The notes under the pieces: model-generated
Told to the model about the DNA's origin: nothing
Databases searched by the model: none
The model's input: only the letters and a program-made list of their open reading frames with translations
Shown here: positions 8,386 through 16,267 of the stretch, piece by piece
Layout of the letters: each line of letters starts with the position of its first letter
How positions within the stretch are numbered: position 1 is the stretch's first letter
Assembly (NCBI RefSeq): GCF_943914685.1
Contig: NZ_CALUCZ010000012.1
Span: 1-64,000, forward strand
DNA length: 64,000 nucleotides
From: an uncultured Mobiluncus sp.
Lineage (GTDB): Bacteria; Actinomycetota; Actinomycetes; Actinomycetales; Actinomycetaceae
Direction of reading: 5' to 3'
Translations under genes and position numbers: made by a program

Positions 8386-8532
8386 AAATGACACTTAGCG
8401 CCGGAGGCTCACAGTTTCAGTTCCCAAGTTTGTTTAGGTTTCTTGGTTCTGTGGGGTGATGGACCCACGGAGCGGATTTTACGTCCTTAGCATAAGGCGG
8501 TTTTTTGGTGTTCTGTGTGGCTCCCGCTTCAC
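8386..8532 (+). repeat. 147-bp direct repeat, copy B (partner at 754)
   Basis: Same orientation and about 90% identity by eye to 754-900. It ends at the stop codon of the membrane-protein gene at 8529. Together with copy A it bounds about 7.6 kb carrying hsdRMS, the RHH module and the first DinJ/YafQ pair. Confidence 0.8.
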
Positions 8533-9020
8533 CGGGTGAAGAGTGTGGCGATGCCGGACAGGACGGCCGCCAAGAACGCTACCCCTACCGTGCTGAGCAG
8601 CCATTTTTTGAGCTTGTCGCGGGCTCTGATGTAGGGCTTCAAATCCTCCGTACCGGGGATATCCCACGCACCGGTACGCCCCACCCAGTATTCATCGATA
8701 AAGAAACGGTCGATGAGGCCCATGATGAACAATATTGCCGCTATCTGCCAGAATCCCGCCTGGAACCCTCTGGCGCCGTTGATTGCATAAACGCAGACCA
8801 GCGTGTAAATGATGTAGCCGGGAACACAGGTTGCTTTGAAAATCGCGCGGCCTCGCTTGATTCTCTCGGGCGTGGTCAGTCCCAGCTTCACGCACCGTTC
8901 CCGCACTTCGGGAGGGTAAAGATACACCATATCCACCGGACTTTTGCGGATGCCGACGACGCAGAGCAAAACCAGCAGCGCGCCCAAAACGAGCCCTTCC
9001 AAGACGATTCGTAAGATCAT
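8529..9020 (-). CDS. Conserved small integral membrane protein, function unknown
   Basis: The protein has 163 residues and four predicted membrane segments: about 3-23, 66-82, 88-104 and 142-160. Between segments 3 and 4 lies a conserved-looking motif, DRFFIDEYWVGRTGAW then IPGTEDLKPYI, which I recognise from unannotated membrane proteins of Firmicutes and Actinobacteria. No enzymatic motif is visible. It is alone on the minus strand, and its last codon abuts repeat copy B. It could be an accessory envelope protein; nothing in the context fixes its role. Confidence 0.7.
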   Translation of the reverse strand: MILRIVLEGLVLGALLVLLCVVGIRKSPVDMVYLYPPEVRERCVKLGLTTPERIKRGRAIFKATCVPGYIIYTLVCVYAINGARGFQAGFWQIAAILFIMGLIDRFFIDEYWVGRTGAWDIPGTEDLKPYIRARDKLKKWLLSTVGVAFLAAVLSGIATLFTR

Positions 9021-9201
9021 CGTTGCACCTCCGATGCGCTAGCCGATTTGTATATTGTGACTCATCGCGCCCGTCCTCGCTGTGGTTGAAGCGCCTTCCA
9101 CCGCAAAGTCCCGCTGGATCTTCTTCAACCCGTACTATAGCGTTCTAGGGCGGAATGTTTGCTTGTTGTACAATGGAATCGGCAATGTCCATCGGGTTCA
9201 A

Positions 9202-9209
9202 GGGGGGGG
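9202..9209 (+). repeat. Run of eight G just before the SdpI-like start
   Basis: The G8 run sits 5 nt upstream of ATG 9215 and can serve as an extended Shine-Dalgarno. If translation instead began at ATG 9185, the run would lie within codons 6-9 and a slip would shift frame. Confidence 0.6.
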
Positions 9210-9214
9210 CTGTC

Positions 9215-9610
9215 ATGTTAGCAATGTTCTGTGCGGTGTGCCTGGTTGCTGTCGCGGTGTTTTTTGTCGTCATCTACGCCAAAGCGAGGGCGTGGACGCT
9301 GCCTTTGAACGGGACTATCGGGTTTCGCACCAGAGCCATCATGCGCGATGAGTCGACCTGGGAGCGCACCCACCAGCGCTTTGCGCCTGTCTTTTTGGCA
9401 GATGGGCTGCTGTTTGCCTTTGCCGGGGTCTGGTTAGCGGTCTCGATCTTCGTTCCAGCGTTGAGAGGCAGCGCGAATTACGTGGTTCTGGCGGCGATGT
9501 GCACACTGTTGTTGATAACTGTTGTCGGAGGCGTGATGGCGAACCGCTTCGCGAGCAGGGAGTCCCGGCCTGGGAGCGACAGCGGGAAACGCGACGGCGA
9601 GGGCGACTAG
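9215..9610 (+). CDS. SdpI/YhfL-family membrane protein
   Basis: The gene encodes about 131 residues from ATG 9215. An N-terminal membrane segment is followed by the signature GTIGFRTRAIMRDESTWERTH, which matches the SdpI/YhfL motif (IGxRT, then W and H), and then by two further hydrophobic segments. A polar, charged tail (RPGSDSGKRDGEGD) ends the protein. SdpI is the immunity protein against the SdpC toxin of Bacillus, but most members are of unknown role. The ATG at 9215 is preferred because of the G-rich sequence 5 nt upstream; ATG 9185 and TTG 9155 are in frame alternatives. It stands alone between convergent and minus-strand genes. Confidence 0.7.
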   Translation: MLAMFCAVCLVAVAVFFVVIYAKARAWTLPLNGTIGFRTRAIMRDESTWERTHQRFAPVFLADGLLFAFAGVWLAVSIFVPALRGSANYVVLAAMCTLLLITVVGGVMANRFASRESRPGSDSGKRDGEGD

Positions 9611-9679
9611 CGCCGGGGGCAAACCATTAGAATTTTTCCACTTTATTGTCAAAGAGAATACGTTCTTGCGAAAAAATGC

Positions 9680-9985
9680 TTATAGTTCTTTTCCTTGGAA
9701 AAGTTCCTTGTGAGAGCCGATGCGAATGAACCTGATTATCCGGGTTTTTTGTCGCTGGTGATAGACCACAATTACATCAAATGCGCCTTCTCGTAGATGT
9801 AAGCCCCAATAGCCGGTGTAGGTTCCGCGTGCGTTTGTAAGTAGATGCGGGTCGTAAGTCGGCGGCACTTCTCCGAGTTCCTCGATAGCGTAAATCAGCT
9901 CGCGCATCTCATCTTTAATGCGTGGATAGCGTCGTACAACCTGCTTAAAATCCGTTTGAAACTGGCTGTCAAAGATAATCTTCAT
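9680..9985 (-). CDS. YafQ-family mRNA interferase toxin (second pair)
   Basis: This 101-residue RelE-superfamily toxin has an N-terminal strand KIIFDSQFQTDFKQVVRRYP, a His in DPHLL, a His in WGLHLREGAFDVI with a following Asp, and the C-terminal GSHKELF typical of YafQ. It lies 4 bp overlapped (ATGA) with its antitoxin. Sequence identity to the YafQ at 7480 is low, so this is an independently acquired module. Predicted active-site residues are retained. Confidence 0.87.
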   Translation of the reverse strand: MKIIFDSQFQTDFKQVVRRYPRIKDEMRELIYAIEELGEVPPTYDPHLLTNARGTYTGYWGLHLREGAFDVIVVYHQRQKTRIIRFIRIGSHKELFQGKEL

Positions 9986-10281
9986 GAGAGGCTGTCCAGG
10001 AATCGTACCGCCTGGTGGGCATTGTCAAAGACTGCTCCGGTTTCGGGTTTCTCGCCGTCAATCACCTTCTGGGCATCGTCGATGGCACGAGAGGTTTGCG
10101 CATTGGGAACGTAGGCGAGGGCAGGACGGATGGGAAGTGCCTGTTCACGCACCGCTTGCTTTAAGAACATATTGAGCGCCGTGGACATATCAAGTCCCAG
10201 GGCGTCAAAGAGTTTCTCAGCAGATTGTTTGGTCTGCGCGTCGGTGCGGAAGTTAACCCGGGCTGCTGTGGAGGTTGTCAT
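9982..10281 (-). CDS. DinJ/RelB-family antitoxin (second pair)
   Basis: The RHH-type antitoxin is about 99 residues long. The DinJ signature is RVNFRTDAQTKQSAEKLFDA then LDMSTALNMFLKQAVREQAL. The C-terminal arm (AHQAVRFLDSL) would bind the toxin. I chose ATG 10281 because AAGGGG lies 8 nt upstream; frames from 10287 or 10362 are possible but have no ribosome-binding site and add non-family residues. The upstream region contains short inverted stretches (GTACATTGTATATCC then ATTGTACTCC) that are candidate operators for autoregulation. Confidence 0.85.
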   Translation of the reverse strand: MTTSTAARVNFRTDAQTKQSAEKLFDALGLDMSTALNMFLKQAVREQALPIRPALAYVPNAQTSRAIDDAQKVIDGEKPETGAVFDNAHQAVRFLDSLS

Positions 10282-10516
10282 ACCCATCACCCCTTGTCCG
10301 TAAGTAGTACATTGTATATCCATTGTACTCCTGGTTGGTATATCGGTAAATAGGTAGTGCACAAGAGCGGGTGTAGGGGTGAGGGTCTAGCTTGCGTTGC
10401 GGGTAGCTGCCGTCCGGGGGTAAGGGGTCTCTTTTTGTGTGAGCGGTTTGGTTTAGACTCATAAGTGATGTGTTGTGTGCGGAAAACCCCACCAAAAAAC
10501 GACCGAGAGAAGCGCG

Positions 10517-11596
10517 ATGGTGCAAACGACTAAACCTCAAACGAGCTTGGGAAACACCGAGTTTCAGGCAATGATCAAGCATGATTCCGGGCAGTTCCTG
10601 GTCTTCACGGCTGAGGCGGGCGAGGGCATTGAAGTGCGTTACCAAGACGGCACGATTTGGTTGACGCAAAAGCTGATGGCACAGCTGTTTGATGTGGATG
10701 TGAGCACTATTAACTACCATCTGCAGCAGATTTTTGAGTCTAAAGAACTGACTGAAGAAGCAACTATTGGAATTTTTCCAATAGTTCGCCAAGAAGGCTC
10801 TCGCCAGGTCGCGCGGCAAATCCAGCACTACAACCTGGACGCGATTATCTCGGTGGGCTATCGCGTGAACTCCATTCGCGCCACCCAGTTCCGCCAGTGG
10901 GCCACCGGGATTCTGCGCGATTTTACCCTGCGCGGATACGTCATTGACCGTGCCCGCATGGAATCGGGCGAAGTCTTGGGACAGGACTATTTCGAGGAAC
11001 TGCTCGAAGAAGTTCGCGAGATTCGACTCTCTGAACGCCGTTTCTACCAAAAGATTACTGACATTTACGCTACCGCCGTTGATTACAATCCCGCGGCACC
11101 CACTACTAAGACGTTCTTTGCCACTGTGCAGAATAAACTGCATTACGCTGTGCATGGGCACACCGCTGCCGAGCTCATCGCGGAGCGCGCCGATGCTGCT
11201 AAGCCGCACATGGGGCTGACTTCCTGGAAGAACTCACCGGATGGGAAAGTGCTGACCAGTGATGTTACTGTCGCTAAGAACTACCTCACCAAAGAGGAGC
11301 TATCCGACTTGGGACGAATCGTGGAGGCCTATCTGAATCTCGCGGAATCGCGGGCGAAACGACAGATTCCCACCACTATGGAACAGTGGGCGGAATTCCT
11401 GGATCAAGTCCTCGCTCTCGATAGCCGAGAATTATTGGCAAACGCAGGGAAAGTATCTCAGAAAATCGCTGAGCAGACCGCCAAAGACGAACTAAAGAAA
11501 TACCGGGTCATCCAAGACGCCAGCTACCAGTCCGACTTCGACAAGTTCGCTGCCAAAGCCCTGGAGGCCAGCAGCCACCGCGAAGATGCGAAGTAA
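10517..11596 (+). CDS. rhuM: RhuM-family protein
   Basis: The protein is about 359 residues. The N-terminal half has the RhuM signature: EVRYQDGTIWLTQKLMAQLF, then STINYHLQQIF, QIQHYNLDAIISVGYRVNS and TQFRQWAT. This region resembles a winged-helix/KilA-like DNA-binding module. The C-terminal part carries a Fic/DOC-associated region (YATAVDYNPAAPTTKTFFA, then HTAAELI, then KNYLTKEELSDLGRIVEAYL). RhuM was described in Salmonella pathogenicity island 3, but its biochemical role is unknown, and it is often found beside type I RM operons, as here. Start at ATG 10517 is preceded by a purine-rich GAGAGAAG; an upstream frame to 10475 is less likely. Confidence 0.85.
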   Translation: MVQTTKPQTSLGNTEFQAMIKHDSGQFLVFTAEAGEGIEVRYQDGTIWLTQKLMAQLFDVDVSTINYHLQQIFESKELTEEATIGIFPIVRQEGSRQVARQIQHYNLDAIISVGYRVNSIRATQFRQWATGILRDFTLRGYVIDRARMESGEVLGQDYFEELLEEVREIRLSERRFYQKITDIYATAVDYNPAAPTTKTFFATVQNKLHYAVHGHTAAELIAERADAAKPHMGLTSWKNSPDGKVLTSDVTVAKNYLTKEELSDLGRIVEAYLNLAESRAKRQIPTTMEQWAEFLDQVLALDSRELLANAGKVSQKIAEQTAKDELKKYRVIQDASYQSDFDKFAAKALEASSHREDAK

Positions 11597-11615
11597 AACA
11601 CCGTAGGGTCGCGGC

Positions 11616-11978
11616 CTACCGGATCTGTTCAATCCCATCGCCCTCGCCCCAGGCTTTGTCGGCGGTCAGGACGGTGGCTTTGAGACGTTTGCCGAGGGCG
11701 AGGCAGAGGCGGCCGCCCAAGGAGAGGCTCGTGCCGGGTTGCCACAACTCCGCCGCCGCGACCGCATCGGATTCGCTGACTTCGCGCACTTTCAGGCCGT
11801 AAGAGAACAGCAAGTTCGTGGCCAGGGAAACATCCGCCCCGCGGGAGATGAGCTTTTGGATGACCTCCGACCAGTTCGCGGCGCTCACCACGCCCTGCCC
11901 CAGTGCCTGCTCTACGCGCTGCCAACCGGGTTCCTCCTGCAAAAACGCCAGCAGAGCCGAAGCATCTAAGACAAACAT
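11616..11978 (-). CDS. PIN-domain protein (VapC-like), toxin of AbrB/PIN pair
   Basis: The protein has 120 residues and begins VMFVLDASALLAFLQEEPGW, the standard PIN start with the first catalytic Asp. It ends with LSLGGRLCLALGKRL and VLTADKAW. In active VapC toxins the first of these segments usually reads LGDR; here the Asp is Gly, so one metal-binding acid appears to be lost. The final TAD Asp is kept. The ATG (11978) overlaps the upstream antitoxin stop by one base (TAATG), so the pair is coupled. The longer open frame to 12143 is only a shadow of the antitoxin. RNase activity may therefore be weak or absent. Confidence 0.8.
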   Translation of the reverse strand: MFVLDASALLAFLQEEPGWQRVEQALGQGVVSAANWSEVIQKLISRGADVSLATNLLFSYGLKVREVSESDAVAAAELWQPGTSLSLGGRLCLALGKRLKATVLTADKAWGEGDGIEQIR

Positions 11979-12220
11979 TACGCGGATTCTTTCCGAGCCG
12001 CGCTGCGCCGTTCCGCGATGAGTTCCTCGACCAGGCTGCCCGCCCCGATTTGCTTCTTTACCAGCTGTTTGGCCTGTTCGCGGGTCATGGCGATGACTCC
12101 GTGCGGGGTTTCGAGCATCAGCAGTTGGGTGCCCTGCTCCCACTTTTGATTGTGGCGCAGCGCCGAGGGAATGACCAGGCGCCCCCGGTCTCCCACAACG
12201 GTCGCATAGGTGGTACTCAT
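11978..12220 (-). CDS. AbrB/MazE-like (SpoVT-fold) antitoxin
   Basis: The protein has 80 residues from ATG 12220. The swapped-hairpin AbrB domain is in the first 45 residues (ATVVGDRGRLVIPSALRHN then GTQLLMLETPHGVIAM). A helical C-terminal region (LVKKQIGAGSLVEELI) ends in a basic tail. Such proteins bind operators as dimers and neutralise PIN toxins. The start codon lies inside a near-perfect palindrome (12209-12237), which supports autorepression and supports this start over the longer frame from 12322. It is the first gene of the two-gene unit. Confidence 0.85.
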   Translation of the reverse strand: MSTTYATVVGDRGRLVIPSALRHNQKWEQGTQLLMLETPHGVIAMTREQAKQLVKKQIGAGSLVEELIAERRSAARKESA

Positions 12221-12237
12221 ACTATGAGTGTACCACC
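12209..12237. promoter_or_regulatory. Palindromic operator over the AbrB start codon
   Basis: GGTGGTACTCATA faces TATGAGTGTACCACC, an inverted repeat with one extra base in the right arm. It covers the start codon of the antitoxin, so repressor binding there would block the module's own expression. Confidence 0.65.
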
Positions 12238-12423
12238 TGGGGGAATTTGCGTGTACCCCAATGCGGACATGTAAACGGTCACGCAATCTTGAAAACAGAA
12301 AGAAACGACACTTATACAGCACTTGGACGCGCAGCCCCGCCCGCTTGGCTTATGCGATGCCACTGCCCGCCCTCGCGGTTTTCTGCCCGTTATGCAACCA
12401 CTTGGCCTAACGTCTCCACCCGG

Positions 12424-12467
12424 CCGCGCGACCGACCTTGTGACCCCGCGCGACCGACCTTGTGAAC
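12424..12467 (+). repeat. Two tandem copies of a CCGCGCGACCGACCTTGTGA motif
   Basis: Two nearly identical copies, about 22 bp apart, lie in the gap 12241-12479, which holds no other feature. Related single copies (core ACCGnnCTTGTGnA) occur in the gaps near 13833, 18556 and 38387. Confidence 0.6.
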
Positions 12468-12479
12468 CCGCGAATGAAC

Positions 12480-13709
12480 TCAGTTCGCGACCCGATGGTG
12501 CGCGGGATAGCTGCCGGGAGCGAGTGGCAGGAAAGTGTAGCCGTTTTGCTTGCCCCAGTCGATGACCTGGGGCATCGCGTCGACGGTGGTGGGGTGGATG
12601 TCGTGGCAAAGGACTACTGACACCGATTTCCCCTGCACTCCGGCGGTAATATTTTGAAACACGGACGCGGCGTTGGTGTGCCCCGAAGCGTCCCCGCTAT
12701 CTACGTTCCAGTCAAAATAGGTGTAGCCTTTCACGGCCATGAGTTTGGTCAGGCGGCTCATGATTCCGGGCGAGTAGCTGCGGCTCACGGTGTTGGAGCT
12801 GCCTCCGGGGAACCGCATCAGCTTGGTGTCCTGACCGGTCTGCGACCGGATAACCTGCGCCATGCGGTCGAAGTCCGCCCAGTAGGCGTCGTCGCTGGCG
12901 TAAATCTGGGAATACTTGTGGGTATAGGTGTGAATCCCGATTGAGTGCCCTTCTCGGTAGGCGCGCCCAATCATGTCTGTATGCCCCATCGTGTTGGTCA
13001 CAAAGAACGTCGCTTTCACCCCTTTGTCGGCCAAAATATCGAGCAAGTGCGCCGTCGCCGGTCCGGGCCCATCGTCAAAGGTCAGATAGATAACTTTGTC
13101 CAAGCCTGCCGCCGGGTCAGCGTTGGGGGCAACGGGCTGCATCACGGTGACTTGGCGGGTCGCTGTGCCCAGGTTTCCGCTGGAGTCCGAGACTTGGTAG
13201 CGCAGCGTATATGACCCCGCCGTGTTCACGTTGACCTGGCCGTCGACCTGGACTTTCGCGGTCAAATCGCCGTCCACATTATCTGTAGCGGAATAGGAGT
13301 CCTGCCAGGGCAGGCCGTAGGGGAGGGTAATCTGTTCCCCGCCGTCGATCGTGATGGCGGGCGGCTGGGAATCCTGAACGGTCACTTTGCGAGTCTTTTT
13401 TCCCTCGACGCCGCGGTATTTTGCCGCATAAGTGATTTCGTAGGTACCGACTTTGGAAGTATCGACTTTTCCGGTGGTGTGCAGCTTGAGGTCGTCATGA
13501 GTAAAGGTGAACAGGGTACTGGTTCCATAAGCGGTGGCGCCGGGGTCTTTCCACGCGTCACCGTACTCGACGGTGCTGGGGGAATCGCCTTTCAGGGTGA
13601 TGACGACTTCCCACTTGTTGATCAAGTACATGGTGATTCCGCAGATTGCGGCGGCAACGGAAATGACTGCCAGGATACTGGCAATCCAAATCTTCGATTT
13701 CTTACTCAC
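12480..13709 (-). CDS. Membrane-anchored polysaccharide deacetylase with Ig-like domains
   Basis: The product has about 409 residues from GTG 13709, which has GGGGA 9 nt upstream. An N-terminal membrane anchor (about 6-30) is followed by two DUF5011-type Ig-like domains. The first contains EYGDAWKDPGATAYG and the second SATDNVDGDLTAKVQVDG, each ending in a KVTVQD/RQVTVM strand. The C-terminal NodB deacetylase has the motif 1 Asp pair in YLTFDDGPG, the metal His pair in IGIHTYTHKYS, the RFPGG segment, DWNVDSGD and the final CHDIHP. It would remove acetyl groups from cell-wall glycan (probably peptidoglycan GlcNAc, as PgdA) outside the membrane. All catalytic motifs are intact. The gene is monocistronic. 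Confidence 0.9.
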   Translation of the reverse strand: MSKKSKIWIASILAVISVAAAICGITMYLINKWEVVITLKGDSPSTVEYGDAWKDPGATAYGTSTLFTFTHDDLKLHTTGKVDTSKVGTYEITYAAKYRGVEGKKTRKVTVQDSQPPAITIDGGEQITLPYGLPWQDSYSATDNVDGDLTAKVQVDGQVNVNTAGSYTLRYQVSDSSGNLGTATRQVTVMQPVAPNADPAAGLDKVIYLTFDDGPGPATAHLLDILADKGVKATFFVTNTMGHTDMIGRAYREGHSIGIHTYTHKYSQIYASDDAYWADFDRMAQVIRSQTGQDTKLMRFPGGSSNTVSRSYSPGIMSRLTKLMAVKGYTYFDWNVDSGDASGHTNAASVFQNITAGVQGKSVSVVLCHDIHPTTVDAMPQVIDWGKQNGYTFLPLAPGSYPAHHRVAN

Positions 13710-13866
13710 TAAGCTTCCCCTAACAAGGAAAACTTTACCAAATAACAATGCCCCGGCCCAGCTAAATCCTTGGGTAATTTTGGCGCGTAGGCAGCCGCCG
13801 CGGCTCCAGCTCTATACCCGCAAAAGGCCGCGAAACCGTCCTTGTGAACGGCATTATTATGGGCTT

Positions 13867-14586
13867 ATGAGCGAATCTAAAAGACTGGACACATGGGAGC
13901 GTTTGACGGATTGGCCGCTATTGATTCTGGCGGTCCTATTTTTGGGGGCCTATGCCTGGGAAGTTATCGGTAACCTACGAGGTCAGGCTGCCAATGTTAC
14001 TGAGTTCATTATGAATGTGGTGTGGGCCGCGTTTGCCGTTGATTACGTGGTACGGCTTTCCTTGGCAAAGCCGCGTTTCAAGTGGTTCATCACGCACCTT
14101 TTCGATTTGCTCATCGTGGCGCTGCCAATCTTGCGGCCGCTGCGATTGCTCCGGCTCGTGACGTTCGTGAAAGTACTCGGTCGTAAGGCCGGTTCGACCT
14201 TCCGCGGCAAGATAGCTCTGTACTCGGTGGCAAGTACGGCGTTGCTGATTTTCGTGTCGGCGCTGGCCGTACTGGATGCGGAGCGCAGCGTTTCGAATGC
14301 ACTGATTACGTCTTTTCCGCAGGCTATTTGGTGGGCTTTTGAGACGATTACCACAGTGGGCTACGGAGATTTATATCCGATTTCTGTCACCGGCCGCGCA
14401 GTCGCGTTATGCCTGATGACGGGCGGGGTAGCGCTGATTGGTGTCGTGACAGCTACCATGGCTTCGTGGGTTGTTGACATGGTGAATGAAAAAAATGAAC
14501 AGGACCGGGCGGCCACCAGCGCTGAGATTTCCGAACTGAAACAACAGATTAGTGAGCTCACGCTGTTGGTGGAGTCAAAACGGTAA
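13867..14586 (+). CDS. Voltage-gated-type potassium channel
   Basis: The channel subunit has 239 residues. Four or so voltage-sensor-like helices are present in residues 15-115, including an Arg-rich S4-like segment (LRPLRLLRLVTFVK). A pore loop with the K+ selectivity filter TVGYGD lies near residue 163, between the last two membrane helices. The C-terminus is a predicted coiled coil (EISELKQQISELTLLVESK) that would drive tetramer formation. It would conduct K+ across the cytoplasmic membrane. The ATG at 13867 is the only sensible start; the longer open frame to 13534 overlaps the opposite deacetylase gene. Confidence 0.9.
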   Translation: MSESKRLDTWERLTDWPLLILAVLFLGAYAWEVIGNLRGQAANVTEFIMNVVWAAFAVDYVVRLSLAKPRFKWFITHLFDLLIVALPILRPLRLLRLVTFVKVLGRKAGSTFRGKIALYSVASTALLIFVSALAVLDAERSVSNALITSFPQAIWWAFETITTVGYGDLYPISVTGRAVALCLMTGGVALIGVVTATMASWVVDMVNEKNEQDRAATSAEISELKQQISELTLLVESKR

Positions 14587-14717
14587 CGATTCGCCGGGCT
14601 CAGCAGGCTGGTTGAAACCAATTTCGCGGGCGGTCAGCCGAGCAGGGGGAGTTGTTGATAGAGATTTCTCACGCCGATTGGTACTTTTTTCGAGGCGCGA
14701 ATCCTAGAATTCATTTC

Positions 14718-15857
14718 ATGTTTAAGAAAACTCTCGCCGGCGTTGCTGCCGCTGCTCTTGCTCTAACCCTGCAAATTCCCGCCTCAGCTATGGGTAATCG
14801 CATAGCTGGCCCGAATCGTTACGCGACGTCCCTGGCTATTGCGCAGACTTACTTCCCCACCGCAAAAAATGTGTTTGTCGCCACGGGAACGAATTTTCCT
14901 GACGCTTTGGCTGCCGGGCCGTGGGCCTCCGCGCAGCAGGCACCCATATTGTTGGTTGGCTCACAAATTACTGTCGAGCAGCAGGCTTACCTGCAGCAAC
15001 TTGGTTCGCCCAGCATCACAATTCTGGGCGGAGCCGGGGCGGTATCGGAGCAGGTTGAGGCTCAGCTGACCCAGTTCGGTGCGGTGCAGCGAATTTCCGG
15101 AGCCAACCGTTACGAGACTGCCGAAAAAATTGCTCTGCAGTTCGGAAAAGCCGGGAAGTTGTATTTAGCGACTGGCGCGGGTTTTGCCGATGCGCTGGCC
15201 GGAGGGGCATTGGCTGCACAAGAGGGGGTGCCGATTATGCTTACCGGTCCGGGTGCGCAGCAGTACGCGGTCTCGGTGGCTCAGCAGCTGGGCGTCACGG
15301 CTACTACGGTGCTGGGCGGTCCGGGGGCAATTTCCGATGAATTTTTGGCGGGGCTGCCGAATCCGAACCGGATTTATGGAGCTAACCGGTTTGAAACCGC
15401 GTCCCAGATTTTTGCCGCGAAGCCTGCTGACAGTGCTTTCCTGGCATCGGGAGTGAATTTCCCGGACGCCCTCTCAATCGTGCCCGCGGCCGGTCTGCAC
15501 AAGATGCCCCTGCTGCTAGCGCAGCAGAATTGTTCGCCTGTTCAACCTGCAGTGCCGGTCACTTTCGTGGGAGGAACTGGTGCGTTGAGTGACAACTCCA
15601 ATTTGCAATGTCAGGCTGCTCCGCAGCCCCAGCCTGAGCCTCAACCCCAGCCTGAGCCTCAACCCCAGCCTTCTGGTAATGGTGGAACACAACCAATCGG
15701 TAAGGACTGCCCAGCCAACGCGCCAATCAAAGGGAACGCAAATTCCATGATTTATCACATGCCCGGCCAGAGGTACTACAAACGCACCACCCCGGAGGCT
15801 TGCTTCGCTTCTCAAGCTGAGGCGAGAGCCGCGGGCTACCGTAAAGCAAAAGTTTGA
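14718..15857 (+). CDS. Secreted cell-wall-binding protein with CWB2 repeats and a C-terminal sunset-like domain
   Basis: The protein has 379 residues. A signal peptide (FKKTLAGVAAAALALTLQ then ASA) is followed by three CWB2-type units, each opening with a RIxGxNRYxTA motif (NRIAGPNRYATS, RISGANRYETA, RIYGANRFETA) and containing FPDALAA or FADALAG segments. CWB2 modules attach proteins non-covalently to wall polymers. A Pro-Gln-Glu linker made of nearly identical DNA repeats (15624-15672) leads to a small C-terminal domain. That domain starts CPANAPIKGN, continues MIYHMPGQRYYKRTTPE and ends ARAAGYRKAK, a module seen at the ends of secreted nucleases and surface proteins. Because there is no other catalytic domain, a structural or adhesive surface role is likely. 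Confidence 0.88.
   Translation: MFKKTLAGVAAAALALTLQIPASAMGNRIAGPNRYATSLAIAQTYFPTAKNVFVATGTNFPDALAAGPWASAQQAPILLVGSQITVEQQAYLQQLGSPSITILGGAGAVSEQVEAQLTQFGAVQRISGANRYETAEKIALQFGKAGKLYLATGAGFADALAGGALAAQEGVPIMLTGPGAQQYAVSVAQQLGVTATTVLGGPGAISDEFLAGLPNPNRIYGANRFETASQIFAAKPADSAFLASGVNFPDALSIVPAAGLHKMPLLLAQQNCSPVQPAVPVTFVGGTGALSDNSNLQCQAAPQPQPEPQPQPEPQPQPSGNGGTQPIGKDCPANAPIKGNANSMIYHMPGQRYYKRTTPEACFASQAEARAAGYRKAKV
15624..15672 (+). repeat. In-frame tandem repeat encoding a Pro-Gln-Glu linker
   Basis: Units of about 18 bp (CAGCCTGAGCCTCAACCC) follow one another in the CWB2 gene. They encode PQPEPQ and could change number without breaking the frame. Confidence 0.75.
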
Positions 15858-15886
15858 CACCTGATCGCGCCCGGCGGCGGGCCTGC

Positions 15887-16267
15887 TCAGCTGTGATCTA
15901 ATGCTGCGCTCAAAATCAAACCCCCGGTGAGCACGATAAGCAACAGATAAATCCCTATTACTATCAGCGCCCACAGCAGGGTGGCTTTGGCCCAGTTGGA
16001 CTTGGCGGGCGACGTTCCCGACCCGAAAGACCAGATGAGCAGCATGACGATGCCTACAATCGGCAGGGAAGCTAAGAAAATCGTCAGCATCCAAGCCCCC
16101 AGGCCGGTGTCATTATTCGGTTGCGCCAGGGGTTGTGCGGCGTAATAGCTCGGTGCCCCCGCGAACTGCTGAGGTGCCAGGCCGGGGGTCTGGTTTGGAA
16201 TCTGGTTTGGATTCTGTGGGGGTTGCTGGGGCGGCGGAAACTGGGCGGGATCGTAAGGGTTAGACAT
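15887..16267 (-). CDS. Small membrane protein with Pro/Gln/Asn-rich N-terminus
   Basis: The product has 126 residues from ATG 16267 (AGGAG 5 nt upstream). The first 60 residues are low-complexity and proline/glutamine-rich (DPAQFPPPQQPPQNPNQ). Two hydrophobic helices follow (about 65-88 and 98-120), with a short GSGTSPAKSNWAKA cytoplasmic loop between them. This architecture is common among actinobacterial cell-division or envelope-associated proteins related to the DUF4190/CD225 type, but I cannot assign a family firmly. It converges on the CWB2 gene. Confidence 0.7.
   Translation of the reverse strand: MSNPYDPAQFPPPQQPPQNPNQIPNQTPGLAPQQFAGAPSYYAAQPLAQPNNDTGLGAWMLTIFLASLPIVGIVMLLIWSFGSGTSPAKSNWAKATLLWALIVIGIYLLLIVLTGGLILSAALDHS

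Noticed and set aside
9680..10281. Second DinJ/YafQ pair as a recent duplicate of the first
   Set aside because: The proteins share only family motifs; overall similarity is too low.
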